Below, piece after piece: positions 19,912 through 29,920 of a DNA stretch of 53,181 bases (position 1 is its first letter; each line of letters opens with the position of its first letter). Origin of the DNA: Stutzerimonas kirkiae (GTDB taxonomy: Bacteria; Pseudomonadota; Gammaproteobacteria; Pseudomonadales; Pseudomonadaceae); the NCBI RefSeq assembly GCF_004327335.1, contig NZ_QJUO01000032.1:1-53181 (forward strand), in the 5' to 3' direction. Position numbers and translations under genes: made by a program. A model generated the notes under the pieces. The model saw nothing but the letters and a program-made list of their open reading frames with translations, had not been told where the DNA came from and did no database searches.

Positions 19912-20700
19912 TTATGCGCGGGCCTTGCGGGCCTCGCTGCGTTGTCTGCGCGACAGTTCGCCTGCCAGCGCCAGGTAAGCCAGTGCTCCTTTCGACTGCT
20001 TGTCGTACACCAGGGCCGGCATGCCATGGCTGGGCGCTTCGGCCAACCGTATGTTGCGCGGGATCACGGTGTCGTAGAGGCGGTCGCCGAAGTGCTCGCG
20101 GAGCTGCTCGGAAACATCGTTGGTCAAGCTGCTGCGCGGGTCGTACATGGTGCGCAGCAGCCCCTCGATCCTCAGGCCCGGGTTGAGGGCCTGGCTGATG
20201 CGCTGGATCGACGCGACCAGGTCGCTCAGCCCTTCCAATGCATAGTATTCGCACTGCATGGGGATGATCACACCATCGGCCGCGGTCAGCGCGTTGACCG
20301 TCAGCATGGACAGCGACGGCGGGCAATCGATCAGGATGTAGTCGTAATTGTCGCGCACCGGCGCCAGTGCCTCGCGCAGCCGGTGCTCGCGGGCCGGCAG
20401 CTCGAGCAGCTCGACTTCCGCCGCCGTCAGGTCGCGGTTGGCCGGCAGCAACTGATAGCCGCCATGCTCGGAATACTGCATGGCGTCGAGCAGGTTGCAT
20501 TCGCCGATCAGCACATCGTAGATGGAGTGCTCCAGTTGCAACTTATCCACACCGCTGCCGGTCGTGGCGTTGCCCTGTGGATCGAGGTCGATCAGCAGCA
20601 CATGCCGACGGGTGGCGACCAGCGAGGCCGCCAGGTTGATGCAGGTGGTGGTCTTGGCGACACCGCCCTTCTGGTTGGCGATGGCGATTACTTTGCCCAT
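19912..20700 (-). CDS. parA: Chromosome partitioning ATPase ParA (Soj)
   Basis: Deviant Walker-A ATPase that drives separation of ParB-parS complexes. It has 262 residues starting MGKVIAIANQ. The Walker motif reads KGGVAKTT rather than the more usual KGGVGKTT; both fit the KGGxxKT/S pattern, so activity is expected. A prime motif LIDLDPQGNAT and LIDCPPSL follow. The longer in-frame ORF upstream overlaps rsmG and is not supported. It is 5 nt downstream of rsmG, in the standard rsmG-parA-parB order. Confidence 0.97.
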   Translation of the reverse strand: MGKVIAIANQKGGVAKTTTCINLAASLVATRRHVLLIDLDPQGNATTGSGVDKLQLEHSIYDVLIGECNLLDAMQYSEHGGYQLLPANRDLTAAEVELLELPAREHRLREALAPVRDNYDYILIDCPPSLSMLTVNALTAADGVIIPMQCEYYALEGLSDLVASIQRISQALNPGLRIEGLLRTMYDPRSSLTNDVSEQLREHFGDRLYDTVIPRNIRLAEAPSHGMPALVYDKQSKGALAYLALAGELSRRQRSEARKARA

Positions 20701-20705
20701 GGCGT

Positions 20706-21368
20706 TCAGTGCCTGTCCGATTCGCGAGTGCGGCGCAGTATCAGCAGATGACGCTGCCCTTGGCAACCTGGAACCTGCAACAGGTGGCAGGCCTGCAGAC
20801 TGAAATCGGCAGGCAGGGCCTGTAGCTCATCGTCCGGATGCACGCCTTTCATCGCCAGCCACTGCGTCCTGTCGTCGCCCAGGTGGCGGGTCCATTCGGT
20901 GAAATCGCGCAACGAGCTGAATGCCCGCGAGGTGATGCCAGCGAATGGACGCTCCGGTCTAAAGGCTTCGACACGGCTGTGGATAACCTCGAGATTGTCC
21001 AGCTTCAGCTCCAGTTTCACCTGGGTGAGGAAGCGGGTCTTCTTGCCGTTCGAGTCGAGCAGTGTGAATCGTCGCTGCGGAAACAGTATCGCCAAGGGAA
21101 TGCCGGGCATGCCGCCGCCACTGCCGACATCGAGGATATGCTCGCCCGCTTGCTGGACGTAAGCGGCAACGCTCAGGCTGTCCAGCAGGTGCCGCGACAC
21201 CATCTCGTCGGGATCGCGCACGGCGGTCAGGTTGTAGGCCTTGTTCCACCTGATCAGCAGCGCAAGGTAGGCCAGCAGGCGTTCCTGCTGCCCATCGTCC
21301 AAGGCCACCCCGAGTCGTTCCGCGCCCTGCGACAGTTCCAGGGCATGCCGCTGAGTCACGCCACTCAT
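20706..21368 (-). CDS. rsmG: 16S rRNA (guanine-527-N7)-methyltransferase
   Basis: Methylates G527 of 16S rRNA using SAM; loss gives low-level streptomycin resistance in other bacteria. The 220-residue product has the Rossmann motif [16 protein letters not shown] and the RAF segment of the family (SRAFSSL). Its ATG overlaps the mnmG stop by four bases (ATGA), indicating coupled translation in the mnmG-rsmG-parA-parB cluster. Confidence 0.97.
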   Translation of the reverse strand: MSGVTQRHALELSQGAERLGVALDDGQQERLLAYLALLIRWNKAYNLTAVRDPDEMVSRHLLDSLSVAAYVQQAGEHILDVGSGGGMPGIPLAILFPQRRFTLLDSNGKKTRFLTQVKLELKLDNLEVIHSRVEAFRPERPFAGITSRAFSSLRDFTEWTRHLGDDRTQWLAMKGVHPDDELQALPADFSLQACHLLQVPGCQGQRHLLILRRTRESDRH

Positions 21369-23254
21369 AGGCTGTGCGACTGCGCTGCGCTGCGCTTTTT
21401 CAGGTTGACCAGCAACAGCGACACAGCCGCCGGCGTGACACCGGGAACCCGCGAAGCCTGCCCAAGCGTCTGCGGGCGGGCCGCACCGAGCTTGTGCTGG
21501 ATCTCCTTGGAAAGGCCGGCGATGGCGGTGTAGTCGATGTCCTCCGGCAGGCGGACGTTCTCGCTGGCCCTGAGCCTGGCGATCTCGTCCTGCTGGCGGT
21601 CGATATAGCCAGCGTACTTGCTCCTGATCTCCACCTGCTCGGCGACCTGTGGGTCTTCGGCGCCCGGCCCGGTCAGTTCGATCAACACGGCATAGTCGAT
21701 TTCCGGCCGCGACAGCAGGTTCTGCAAACTGTATTCATGGTTCAAGGGCGTGCCGAAGCGTGTGGCGATGGCATCGCCCTGCGCCGTGTTCGGGCGTACC
21801 CAGGTGCTTTTCAGGCGCTGCTCCTCGAGCACGATACCTTCGCGCTTGCGTTCGAAAGCGGCCCAACGCGCATCATCCACCAGGCCCAGTTCCCGGCCCT
21901 TCTCGGTCAGGCGCAGGTCGGCGTTGTCCTCGCGCAGGATCAAGCGGTACTCCGCCCGCGAAGTGAACATGCGGTACGGCTCCTGGGTACCCAGGGTGAT
22001 CAGGTCGTCCACCAACACACCAAGGTAGGCCTCGTCGCGGCGCGGACACCAGGCTTCCCGGCCCTGGGCGCGCAACGCGGCGTTGCAGCCGGCCAGCAAG
22101 CCTTGGGCGCCGGCTTCCTCGTAGCCGGTGGTGCCGTTTATCTGCCCGGCGAAGAACAGGCCCTGGATGGCCCGGGTCTCCAGGCTGTATTTCAGGTCGC
22201 GCGGGTCGAAGTAATCGTATTCGATGGCATAACCGGGCCGCACGATATGGGCGTTCTCCATGCCACGGATGCTCTGCACGATCTGCAATTGCACGTCGAA
22301 CGGCAACGAGGTGGAGATGCCGTTCGGATACAGCTCATGGGTGGTAAGCCCCTCGGGCTCGAGGAATACCTGGTGGCTGTCCTTGTCGGCGAAGCGGTGG
22401 ATCTTGTCTTCGATCGACGGGCAGTAGCGCGGCCCGATGCCTTCGATCACCCCGGAATACATCGGCGAACGATCCAGGTTCGCGGCGATGATCTCGTGGG
22501 TATGCGCATTGGTATGGGTGATCCAGCAACTGACCTGCCGTGGGTGCTGTTCCTGCGAGCCGAGGAAGGACATCACCGGGATCGGCGTATCGCCGGGCTG
22601 CTCGGTCATCACCGAGAAATCCACCGAACGCCCGTCGATCCGTGGCGGTGTGCCGGTCTTCAAGCGACCGACGCGCAACTGCAACTCGCGCAGGCGGTTG
22701 GCCAGGGCGATGGAGGGAGGATCGCCGGCGCGGCCACCGGAATAGTTCTGCAAACCGATGTGGATAAGTCCGCCGAGGAAGGTACCGGTGGTCAACACCA
22801 CCGAATCCGCCAGGAAACGCAGCCCCATCTGGGTCACCACACCCTTGACCTGATCCTGTTCGACGATCAGGTCGTCAGCGGCCTGCTGGAATATCCACAG
22901 GTTGGGCTGGTTTTCCAGTATTTCCCTTATCGCCGCCTTGTAGAGAATACGGTCGGCCTGGGCACGGGTGGCGCGAACCGCCGGGCCCTTGCGGCTGTTC
23001 AGGGTACGGAACTGGATACCGCCCTTGTCGGTGGCCACCGCCATGGCGCCACCGAGTGCGTCGATTTCCTTGACCAGGTGGCTCTTGCCGATCCCGCCGA
23101 TGGCCGGGTTGCAGCTCATCTGCCCGAGGGTTTCCACGTTGTGCGAGAGCAGCAGGGTCCTCACGCCCATGCGCGCGGCGGCCAGCGCAGCCTCGGTACC
23201 GGCATGACCACCGCCGATCACGATCACGTCAAAACGGGAAGGGAAATCCACCAC
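21365..23254 (-). CDS. mnmG: tRNA uridine-34 5-carboxymethylaminomethyl modification enzyme, FAD subunit
   Basis: Partner of MnmE in making cmnm5U at the wobble position of several tRNAs. The 629-residue product has the FAD-binding [19 protein letters not shown] near the N-terminus, the GidA signature region with [18 protein letters not shown], and the conserved cysteine regions. It is unusually separated from mnmE here by an origin-like region and three inserted genes. The origin-like sequence starts directly upstream of its ATG. Confidence 0.98.
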   Translation of the reverse strand: MVDFPSRFDVIVIGGGHAGTEAALAAARMGVRTLLLSHNVETLGQMSCNPAIGGIGKSHLVKEIDALGGAMAVATDKGGIQFRTLNSRKGPAVRATRAQADRILYKAAIREILENQPNLWIFQQAADDLIVEQDQVKGVVTQMGLRFLADSVVLTTGTFLGGLIHIGLQNYSGGRAGDPPSIALANRLRELQLRVGRLKTGTPPRIDGRSVDFSVMTEQPGDTPIPVMSFLGSQEQHPRQVSCWITHTNAHTHEIIAANLDRSPMYSGVIEGIGPRYCPSIEDKIHRFADKDSHQVFLEPEGLTTHELYPNGISTSLPFDVQLQIVQSIRGMENAHIVRPGYAIEYDYFDPRDLKYSLETRAIQGLFFAGQINGTTGYEEAGAQGLLAGCNAALRAQGREAWCPRRDEAYLGVLVDDLITLGTQEPYRMFTSRAEYRLILREDNADLRLTEKGRELGLVDDARWAAFERKREGIVLEEQRLKSTWVRPNTAQGDAIATRFGTPLNHEYSLQNLLSRPEIDYAVLIELTGPGAEDPQVAEQVEIRSKYAGYIDRQQDEIARLRASENVRLPEDIDYTAIAGLSKEIQHKLGAARPQTLGQASRVPGVTPAAVSLLLVNLKKRSAAQSHSL

Positions 23255-23858
23255 ACACCTCGGCTTTTCATCGGGAGCGGAAGTATAGGGACTTGCCTGC
23301 GACTAAAGAAGGGCCATGGACAAAAATTGACCAGATGCATTGCATGCCCGGGAGGCCGTCGGACGCAGATATAGATAATAGGAAAGAATGTATTAAAAGC
23401 TTGTTCTTATGTTTATATATGGTGTCTCGACTTTCTGTGGATAAGTCTCTACAGGCCTTTGATGTCAAGCATTACAGGGAATCGAAAACCTGTGTTCCGC
23501 CTGCGTCGTTCCGGTGTAATTCCGGTCAGGAAGCTGTGCGTAAGTAGCAAGGTTATGCACAGGCGATTTTAGGGGGCCTTTATCGACAGGCTTATCTACC
23601 TGGCTCAGGGGGACTTTTCCACAAGGCTTATGGCTGTCCGATCTTTATGCAATCGGATGCATGGGCTCTCTTTTGAATCTTTATCCATGGATACCCATGC
23701 ATTCATCGCTGCCGCAGTCACTCTTCACCTGCAGCCGCTCGAGCCTCCGATGAACTGTAAATCCAGGCACTGGCGCTAGGGTGGCCTCCGGTTCCTTCCA
23801 GGACCTGGAGAACGCACTCGCTTCGATCACCGTCAAAGACCCTATAGCGTTCCAGCCC
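23255..23858. other. Second origin-like region with DnaA boxes (mnmG upstream)
   Basis: A 604-nt non-coding stretch. An AT-rich block (about 23369-23421) ends in TTATATATGG at 23413-23422. Exactly 13 nt later is a perfect DnaA box, TGTGGATAA, at 23436-23444 (minus orientation). Relaxed boxes follow: TTATGCACA at 23553-23561, TTTTCCACA at 23615-23623, a TTACGCACA-like site at 23535-23543 (minus), and weak TTATCTACC and TTATCCATG matches at 23592 and 23681. The same module is present between rpmH and dnaA. Small ORFs reading through both (MVSRLSVDK...) reflect shared DNA, not genes. The right portion near 23700-23858 has no recognised feature. Confidence 0.75.
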
Positions 23859-24758
23859 TCAGCCCAGCTTGCACGCCAGCAGTTCGATATGCTCCGGCCC
23901 GATGCCACAACAGCCGCCGATGTGGCTGGCACCGCGTTGCCGCCAGTCGGCGGCCCATTGCAGATAACCCGGCGGGTCGAGGTCCTCGCGCAACTCGTCG
24001 AGTCCATCGTTGGCCTTGGCGTCCTTGGGTTGTGGCGGGAAAGCGTTGGCGTAGGCACCAATATCGATTTTCACGCCCCGGCGTTCGAAGGTCTGTCGCG
24101 CCTGGTCGATCGCAGCCCCGATCACTTCAGGCTGGCTGCAATTGAACAGCAGTACCTGCACATCGAGTTCTGCCGCAGCCTCGGCGGCGGCGGTAACAGA
24201 TTCTCCGGAACGCAAGCGTGGGGTTTCATCGGTATCTTCATCCTGCAAGGTGAAAGAAAGCCAGAATGGTCTGCCGTCACGCGGTAGACCCGCACGGATC
24301 GCCCTTGTTTCGGCGATCGAACTCTGGGTCTCCGCCAGCCACAGATCGACGTATGGCGCCAGGCCCGCTACCAGCGGAGCCAGGATATCCTGGGCGCGTG
24401 CAGCGTCGAACAGATCCGGGCGGTAGGAACCGAACAGCGGCGGCAGTGAGCCTGCCACCTGCACTTGTTGCGGGCCGGCGTCCGCCGCATGGCGTGCGAG
24501 CCTGCCGGCGGCCTCGGCCAATTTCCGGCCCTCGGCGGCAAAGCGTGCGTCACCTATATGGAAGGGCACCACCGCGTAGCTGTTGCTGGTGATTACTTGC
24601 GCGCCTGCTTCGATATAGGCACGGTGGACCGCCTCGACCTGCTCTGGCGCTTCGGTCAACGCCAGTGCCGACCATTCAGGCTGGCGAAAAGGTGCACCTC
24701 GACGCTGCAGTTCACGGCCCATGCCGCCATCGAGGATCAGGGGCGATGCTTTACTCAT
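23859..24758 (-). CDS. Homocysteine S-methyltransferase family protein
   Basis: A 299-residue zinc-dependent methyltransferase of the MmuM/BHMT group, which transfers a methyl group (for example from S-methylmethionine) to homocysteine. Visible features are the N-terminal ILDGGMGRELQRRG, the first zinc cysteine in LLFNCSQPE, and the paired zinc cysteines in IGGCCGIGPEHI at the C-terminus. ATG at 24758 has a GGAAG ribosome site five bases upstream, so it is preferred over the ATG at 24770. It is divergent from an amino-acid-type ABC transporter pair. A shared role in importing and using a methylated sulphur amino acid is an inference. Confidence 0.88.
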   Translation of the reverse strand: MSKASPLILDGGMGRELQRRGAPFRQPEWSALALTEAPEQVEAVHRAYIEAGAQVITSNSYAVVPFHIGDARFAAEGRKLAEAAGRLARHAADAGPQQVQVAGSLPPLFGSYRPDLFDAARAQDILAPLVAGLAPYVDLWLAETQSSIAETRAIRAGLPRDGRPFWLSFTLQDEDTDETPRLRSGESVTAAAEAAAELDVQVLLFNCSQPEVIGAAIDQARQTFERRGVKIDIGAYANAFPPQPKDAKANDGLDELREDLDPPGYLQWAADWRQRGASHIGGCCGIGPEHIELLACKLG

Positions 24759-24873
24759 AATATCTTCCATTTATAAGATTATGAAAATAATGTATTACCA
24801 CACTAATGCTTATAACTATTTAATAGCCAACCTGTTCCATATGACAAGTTTTCGTTTTTAACAGGAGAATCCG
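24759..24873. promoter_or_regulatory. AT-rich divergent promoter region
   Basis: About 115 nt between the methyltransferase gene (leftward) and the ABC transporter genes (rightward), clearly AT-richer than its surroundings. It contains a short inverted repeat, ATTAT-GAAA-ATAAT at 24778-24791, which may be a regulator site. The ribosome site AACAGGAG precedes the rightward gene. No regulator gene is adjacent. Confidence 0.45.
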
Positions 24874-25698
24874 GTGAAACTTCACCTGCTACTGGCCGCT
24901 GGCGTGGCTTTTCTGACTGCTTCAACCCAGGTGTTGGCAGGCGCCACGCTGGATCGTATCGAGCAGAAGAAGGAATTGGTCGGCGTATTGATGGAGAGTT
25001 ATCCACCGTTCTCCTTCCTGAATGAAGAGAACCAACTGGATGGTTTCGACGTTGATGTGGCCAAGGCCGTCGCCGACAGGCTTGGCGTCAGGCTGCGCCT
25101 GGAAACCCCGTCCTGGGATGTGATCGCCGCAGGCCGCTGGGGTGGCCGCTACGACATCTGTATCTGTTCGATGACACCGAGCAAGGCGCGCGCCGAAGTG
25201 TTCAGCTTTCCGGTCGAGTACTACGCTTCGCCGGCGGTCATCGTGGTCAACGCCGAGGACCAGCGTATCCATTCGGCCAGGGATCTCAGCGGCAAGAAGG
25301 TCGGCTTGACCAGCGCCTCCAGCTACGAAAGCTACCTGCAAAAGAACCTGGTGATCGAAGGCGCGGAAGACACGCCACTGGAATATCCCTTCGATAATGT
25401 GCAGATCGCGCCCTACGACACCGACAACGTCGCCTTCCATGATCTCGCCCTGGGAGCGGGTGTGCGCCTGGATGCCATCCTCACCAACCTGGTGACTGCA
25501 CAGCCGCGACTCGCCCAGGACCAGCGTTTCAAACTGGCTGGCGAACCTCTTTACGCCGAGCCCAACTCGGTGGCTATCGAAAAAGGCGATGCCGAGTGGG
25601 AAGCACGGGTGCGTGAAGTCTTTGCCGAGCTGAAACGCGACGGTACCCTGAGCGGGCTCTCGCAGAAATGGATTGGCGCCGATATCAGCAGCAGATGA
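24874..25698 (+). CDS. ABC transporter periplasmic binding protein, amino-acid type
   Basis: A 274-residue solute-binding protein of the bacterial extracellular family 3. It has a cleavable signal peptide (about residues 1-22, ending QVLA), then the family entry VGVLMESYPPFSFLNEENQLDGFDVDVAKAVA-type block and SKARAEVFSFPVEYY. Such proteins bind polar amino acids or derivatives. The ligand cannot be read from sequence. Its TGA overlaps the permease ATG (ATGA). The divergent homocysteine methyltransferase suggests a sulphur amino-acid ligand, as inference. Confidence 0.9.
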   Translation: MKLHLLLAAGVAFLTASTQVLAGATLDRIEQKKELVGVLMESYPPFSFLNEENQLDGFDVDVAKAVADRLGVRLRLETPSWDVIAAGRWGGRYDICICSMTPSKARAEVFSFPVEYYASPAVIVVNAEDQRIHSARDLSGKKVGLTSASSYESYLQKNLVIEGAEDTPLEYPFDNVQIAPYDTDNVAFHDLALGAGVRLDAILTNLVTAQPRLAQDQRFKLAGEPLYAEPNSVAIEKGDAEWEARVREVFAELKRDGTLSGLSQKWIGADISSR

Positions 25699-26480
25699 GT
25701 AGTGGGCAACGGCCATTGGGGTTTCATATACGCCTGTACCTGACCTGGGCGGTGATGTTCGGCCTGTGTGTGGCGTTCTTCCTGAACTTCGACTTGAAGT
25801 TCTCGATCATCCTCGACAAGTTGCCCAACCTGCTGGGGCTGAGCCTGTCGCCCAATGGTTTCCTGCAGGGAGCCGCGCTGACGCTGTTCCTCTGTGTCTG
25901 TTCGATCTTCGCCTCACTGGCATTGGGTTTCGCGGCAGCCCTGGCACGGCTGTCCAGCAGTGCGGTGGCGTTCGGTATCGCGACCTTCTATGCGTCGTTC
26001 TTCCGCGGCACGCCCTTGCTGATCCAGATCCTGTTGATCTACCTCGGGCTGCCGCAACTGGGTGTGGTGCCAGGCGCGATCACCGCCGGCATCATCGCCC
26101 TGTCGCTGAACTACGGGGCATACCTCAGTGAAATCTTCCGCGCCGGCATTATCGGCGTTCCCCATGGGCAGCATCAGGCATCCCTGGCATTGGGCCTGCA
26201 ACCAGCCACGATCTTCTGGCACATCACCCTGCCCCAGGCGATGCGTACCATCCTGCCACCGGCCACCAACCAGTTCATCTCGATGCTCAAGGACTCTTCA
26301 CTGATATCGGTGATGGGGGTCTGGGAGGTGATGTTCCTGGCCCAGTCCTACGGGCGCTCCTCCTATCGCTACATCGAAATGCTGACCACTGCGGCGGTGA
26401 TCTACTGGGTACTGTCGATCGGGCTGGAGCTGATCCAGGCCCGCCTGGAACGCCATTACGGTAAAGGCTATATCCGTTAG
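25695..26480 (+). CDS. Amino-acid ABC transporter permease (HisMQ family)
   Basis: A 261-residue inner-membrane permease with about five or six hydrophobic segments. The family EAA-like loop that contacts the ATPase is GIIGVPHGQHQASLALGL...ITLPQA. The FFRGTPLLIQILL stretch is typical of the His/Glu/Gln/Arg permeases. ATG at 25695 overlaps the binding-protein stop. No ATPase gene is present in this cluster, so it must borrow one encoded elsewhere or be inactive. It converges on mnmE with a 36-nt gap and no visible terminator. Confidence 0.9.
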   Translation: MSSGQRPLGFHIRLYLTWAVMFGLCVAFFLNFDLKFSIILDKLPNLLGLSLSPNGFLQGAALTLFLCVCSIFASLALGFAAALARLSSSAVAFGIATFYASFFRGTPLLIQILLIYLGLPQLGVVPGAITAGIIALSLNYGAYLSEIFRAGIIGVPHGQHQASLALGLQPATIFWHITLPQAMRTILPPATNQFISMLKDSSLISVMGVWEVMFLAQSYGRSSYRYIEMLTTAAVIYWVLSIGLELIQARLERHYGKGYIR

Positions 26481-26516
26481 CTTCACTGCTGTGACATTGG
26501 CTTCATGAACGTCATT

Positions 26517-27884
26517 TCACTTGCCGATGCAGAAGCTGGAGAAAATCCGCCCCAGCAGATCATCCGAACTGAAGGCACCGGTGATTTCCCCCAGGGCCTG
26601 CTGGGCCAGGCGCAGGTCTTCGGCGAGCAGTTCGCCGGCGCCGGCACGGGTCAGTTGCGCATGGCCATGCTCGAGATGGCTGGCTGCCTGGCGCAGGGCA
26701 TCGAGGTGGCGGCGGCGGGCGCTGAAGCCGCTTTCCGCGGTCTGCTGGTAGCCCATGCACTGCTTGAGGTGCTCGCGCAGCAGCTCGATGCCTTCCCCGG
26801 AGCGGGCGCAAAGGCTGATGGTGGCTTGCCCCTGTGGCGCCTGCTGCAAACCTGCCGGCTCTCCGGAAAGATCGCACTTGTTGCGGACCAGGGTGACCCT
26901 GGCCGGGTCGGGCCGGAGATCCGGGAACTCTTCCCACAGCGCGTCCTTGTCCGCGCCCGTAGCGGCGCTGGCATCGATCACCAGCAGGATGCGGTCGGCC
27001 TGCTGGATGGCCTGCAGGGCACGCTGTACGCCGATCCGCTCCACCTGGTCGCTGGTATCGCGCAGGCCCGCCGTGTCGATGACGTGCAGGGGCATGCCGT
27101 CGATGTGGATATGTTCGCGCAACACGTCCCGGGTGGTGCCGGCGATATCGGTGACGATGGCGGTTTCCCGCCCGGCCAGGGCATTCAGCAGGCTGGACTT
27201 GCCGGCATTCGGCCGGCCGGCGATCACCACGTTCATACCGTCGCGCAGCAGGGCGCCCTGGCCGGCTTCGCGTTGTACGCCGGCCAGTGACGCGCGTACC
27301 GCGTTCAACTGTTGCAGGACATGGCCATCGGCGAGGAAGTCGATTTCCTCCTCGGGAAAGTCGATAGCCGCCTCGACATGGATGCGCAGGCGTATCAATT
27401 CTTCCGTCAACCCATGCACGCGGCGGGAAAACTCCCCCTGCAGCGAGCGCACCGCATTCAGCGCGGCCTGGGCCGAACTGGCTTCGATCAGGTCGGCAAT
27501 GGCTTCCGCCTGGGCCAGGTCCAGTTTGTCGTTGAGAAAGGCACGCTCGCTGAACTCGCCGGGGCGGGCCAGCCGTGCGCCCAGCTCGATGCAGCGCTGC
27601 AGCAGCATGTCCAGCACCACCGGGCCGCCATGCCCTTGCAGTTCCAGTACGTCCTCGCCGGTGAACGAGTGCGGCCCCGGGAAGAACAGCATCAGGCCTT
27701 CGTCGATCACATCGCCTTCATTGGAATGGAAAGGACCGTAATGGGCATGCCGCGCCAAGGGTTCGCGGCCGGTCAGGGTGATGGCGATCGACCTGGCGCG
27801 AGCGCCCGATACCCGCACGATCCCCACGCCACCGCGCCCGGGAGCCGTGGCGATGGCGGCGATGCTTTCGGTATTTGTGGGCAT
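26517..27884 (-). CDS. mnmE: tRNA modification GTPase
   Basis: Acts with MnmG on wobble uridines. The 455-residue protein has the N-terminal folate-binding domain ([23 protein letters not shown]), the G-domain Walker [23 protein letters not shown] switch, NKCD, and the obligatory C-terminal cysteine motif CIGK. It is convergent with the ABC permease and downstream of yidC, with a hairpin in the 69-nt gap. Confidence 0.98.
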   Translation of the reverse strand: MPTNTESIAAIATAPGRGGVGIVRVSGARARSIAITLTGREPLARHAHYGPFHSNEGDVIDEGLMLFFPGPHSFTGEDVLELQGHGGPVVLDMLLQRCIELGARLARPGEFSERAFLNDKLDLAQAEAIADLIEASSAQAALNAVRSLQGEFSRRVHGLTEELIRLRIHVEAAIDFPEEEIDFLADGHVLQQLNAVRASLAGVQREAGQGALLRDGMNVVIAGRPNAGKSSLLNALAGRETAIVTDIAGTTRDVLREHIHIDGMPLHVIDTAGLRDTSDQVERIGVQRALQAIQQADRILLVIDASAATGADKDALWEEFPDLRPDPARVTLVRNKCDLSGEPAGLQQAPQGQATISLCARSGEGIELLREHLKQCMGYQQTAESGFSARRRHLDALRQAASHLEHGHAQLTRAGAGELLAEDLRLAQQALGEITGAFSSDDLLGRIFSSFCIGK

Positions 27885-27901
27885 GAGGTTCCCCCTGATA
27901 G

Positions 27902-27929
27902 CAAGACGCCCCTGGAAAGGGGCGTCTTG
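27902..27929 (-). terminator. Hairpin after yidC
   Basis: A perfect 11-bp stem (CAAGACGCCCC with GGGGCGTCTTG) and a six-base loop lie between yidC and mnmE. The expected T-run on the minus strand is lacking, so it is either a weak terminator or an RNA processing/stabilising hairpin that lets mnmE be cotranscribed. Confidence 0.6.
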
Positions 27930-27953
27930 TGGCTGTCGATGACCTTCGCGGTC

Positions 27954-29666
27954 TCAGGCTGCTTTACTGGCCCGTTCGATCTTGCGGGTAATGTACCACT
28001 GCTGGGCGATGGACAGGATGTTGTTGACCACCCAGTACAGCACCAGGCCCGCCGGGAACCACAGGAAGAAGAAGGTGAAGATGATCGGCAGCAGCTTCAT
28101 CACACGTGCCTGCATCGGGTCCGGCGGTGTCGGGTTGAGTTGCTGCTGGATGAACATGCTGGCACCCATGATGATCGGCAGGATGAAGAACGGATCCTTG
28201 ATCGACAGGTCGGTTATCCACAGCAGCCAGGGCGCCTGGCGCATCTCGACACTTTCCAGTAGTACCCAGTAGAGCGCCAGGAACACCGGCATCTGCACCA
28301 GGATCGGCAGGCAGCCGCCGAGCGGGTTGATCTTTTCCTTCTTGTACAGCTCCATCATCGCCTGGGACATTTTCTGCCGGTCATCGCCGAACTGTTCCTT
28401 GAGCGCCTGCATTTTCGGCGCAACGGCGCGCATGCGCGCCATCGACTTGTAGCTGGCGGCGGACAGCGGGAAGAAAATCAGCTTGATGATCACGGTCAGG
28501 GCAATGATCGACCAGCCCCAGTTGCCGAGCAGGCCATGGATCACTTCCAGCAGCCAGAAGATCGGCTGGGCGAGGAACCACAGCATGCCGTAGTCGACGG
28601 TCAGGCGCAGGCCTTCGGCCAGCGATTCGAGCTTGTCCTGGATTTTAGGGCCGGCATACAGCTTGGCGCCGGTTTCCCCCTGGGCGCCTGCGGCGACGCT
28701 GACGGCCGGGCCGGTGAAGCCGATGATGTAGTTGCCCTGGCTGTCCTTGCGCGTCTGCACCTGGTGGGTATCGCTGGCCGTGGGGATCCAGGCGGTGACG
28801 AAATAGTGCTGCAGCCAGGCGACCCAGCCGCCTTGCACGCTTTCCTTGAGCCAGGCGTTCGGGTTGCCTTCGCGGCGCTTCTCATCCTGTTTGTCGATAT
28901 CCTTCATCGACACTTTCTTGTAGGGCTCTTCCGCCGTCCACAAGGCCGCGCCCAGGTAGGTGGCGGTACCGGTGGCAGTGCTGGAGGATGGGTCGCCGCT
29001 GTTGTCGCGCTTGAGCTGGCCGAACAGATAGCCGGTCCAGACCTTGTCGCTGCGGTTGTCGATCAGGTAGCGCACATCCAGGGCGTATTCGCCGCGCTCG
29101 AACACGAAGCGCTTAGTGTAGTCGACACCCTCGGCACTGTAGGTCAGGTCGACCACCAGTTGTTGCTGTCCATCGTCCAGGGCGTAATGGCTCTGGGCGC
29201 TGCTGTAGAGCGGGCGGCCACTGGCCTGGTCCGGCCCGTCGCCGATCAGCCCGCTCTGGGCTTCGTAGGTCCGCTCGGCGCTGCGCTCGAACAGCTGGAA
29301 GGGCACATCGGGGCGATCCTGGCGGCGCGGATACTGGGGCAGGCGCAGGTCGACGATGTCGCCGCCACGGGGGTCGATGGCCAGGTCCAGTACGTCGGTG
29401 GTTACCCGGATCAGTGCGCCAGAGCCTGCGTTCGAACCGCTGGCCAGGTCGTCGGCCCCGGGTTGCCCGGCCACCGTGGGCAGGTCGCTCTGTTGCGGGG
29501 TGTTCGCAACAGGCGTTTCAGGCAGGGAATTGTCCGTGTCGGCTGGACGCAGCTGTGTCGTTTCCGCAGGCAATGCAGCCTGGCCGTAATCCTGGTTCCA
29601 CTGCAGAACCATCAGGTAGGCAACGACTGCCAGGGCTACGAGCAGAATCGAGCGTTTGATATCCAT
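27954..29666 (-). CDS. yidC: Membrane protein insertase YidC
   Basis: Inner-membrane insertase of 570 residues. It has an N-terminal anchor (MDIKRSILLVALAVVAYLMV), a large periplasmic domain to about residue 350, and the Oxa1 core with LIFFPLSAASYKSMARMR, the positively charged cytoplasmic loop, and PMFLALYWVLLESVEM. It needs no other factor to insert subunit c of ATP synthase in other bacteria. It is next to yidD, rnpA and rpmH in the classic order. Confidence 0.98.
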   Translation of the reverse strand: MDIKRSILLVALAVVAYLMVLQWNQDYGQAALPAETTQLRPADTDNSLPETPVANTPQQSDLPTVAGQPGADDLASGSNAGSGALIRVTTDVLDLAIDPRGGDIVDLRLPQYPRRQDRPDVPFQLFERSAERTYEAQSGLIGDGPDQASGRPLYSSAQSHYALDDGQQQLVVDLTYSAEGVDYTKRFVFERGEYALDVRYLIDNRSDKVWTGYLFGQLKRDNSGDPSSSTATGTATYLGAALWTAEEPYKKVSMKDIDKQDEKRREGNPNAWLKESVQGGWVAWLQHYFVTAWIPTASDTHQVQTRKDSQGNYIIGFTGPAVSVAAGAQGETGAKLYAGPKIQDKLESLAEGLRLTVDYGMLWFLAQPIFWLLEVIHGLLGNWGWSIIALTVIIKLIFFPLSAASYKSMARMRAVAPKMQALKEQFGDDRQKMSQAMMELYKKEKINPLGGCLPILVQMPVFLALYWVLLESVEMRQAPWLLWITDLSIKDPFFILPIIMGASMFIQQQLNPTPPDPMQARVMKLLPIIFTFFFLWFPAGLVLYWVVNNILSIAQQWYITRKIERASKAA

Positions 29667-29668
29667 GG

Positions 29669-29914
29669 TTACTCGGCCATCGAAGATGAATTGGAAGTTT
29701 TATGAGAAGGCACTGGATCGTAGCCGCCCGGATGCCATGGATGACAACGCGCGAGCCGGCGTACGCTCAACCAGCCACCACGGATGACGCCATGCGTCTC
29801 GATGGCCTCATAGGCATAACAGGAACAGCTGGGATAGAAACGACAATGGCTGGCCATCATCGGACTGATAGCGTACTGGTAGATCCTGATGGGGATGAGA
29901 GCCAGTCTGCGCAT
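29669..29914 (-). CDS. yidD: Membrane protein insertion efficiency factor YidD
   Basis: An 81-residue protein of the YidD/DUF37 family. The family signature is [20 protein letters not shown] followed by [15 protein letters not shown], with the cysteine pair in [10 protein letters not shown]. It lies 2 nt upstream of yidC and 6 nt downstream of rnpA, so all are in one transcript. Confidence 0.95.
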   Translation of the reverse strand: MRRLALIPIRIYQYAISPMMASHCRFYPSCSCYAYEAIETHGVIRGGWLSVRRLARCHPWHPGGYDPVPSHKTSNSSSMAE

Positions 29915-29920
29915 GGGGGG

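Noticed and set aside
23415..23547. Small ORFs MVSRLSVDK... in both origin regions as a conserved peptide gene
   Set aside because: The likeness stops after the shared DnaA box module, there is no ribosome site, and the similarity is explained at DNA level.
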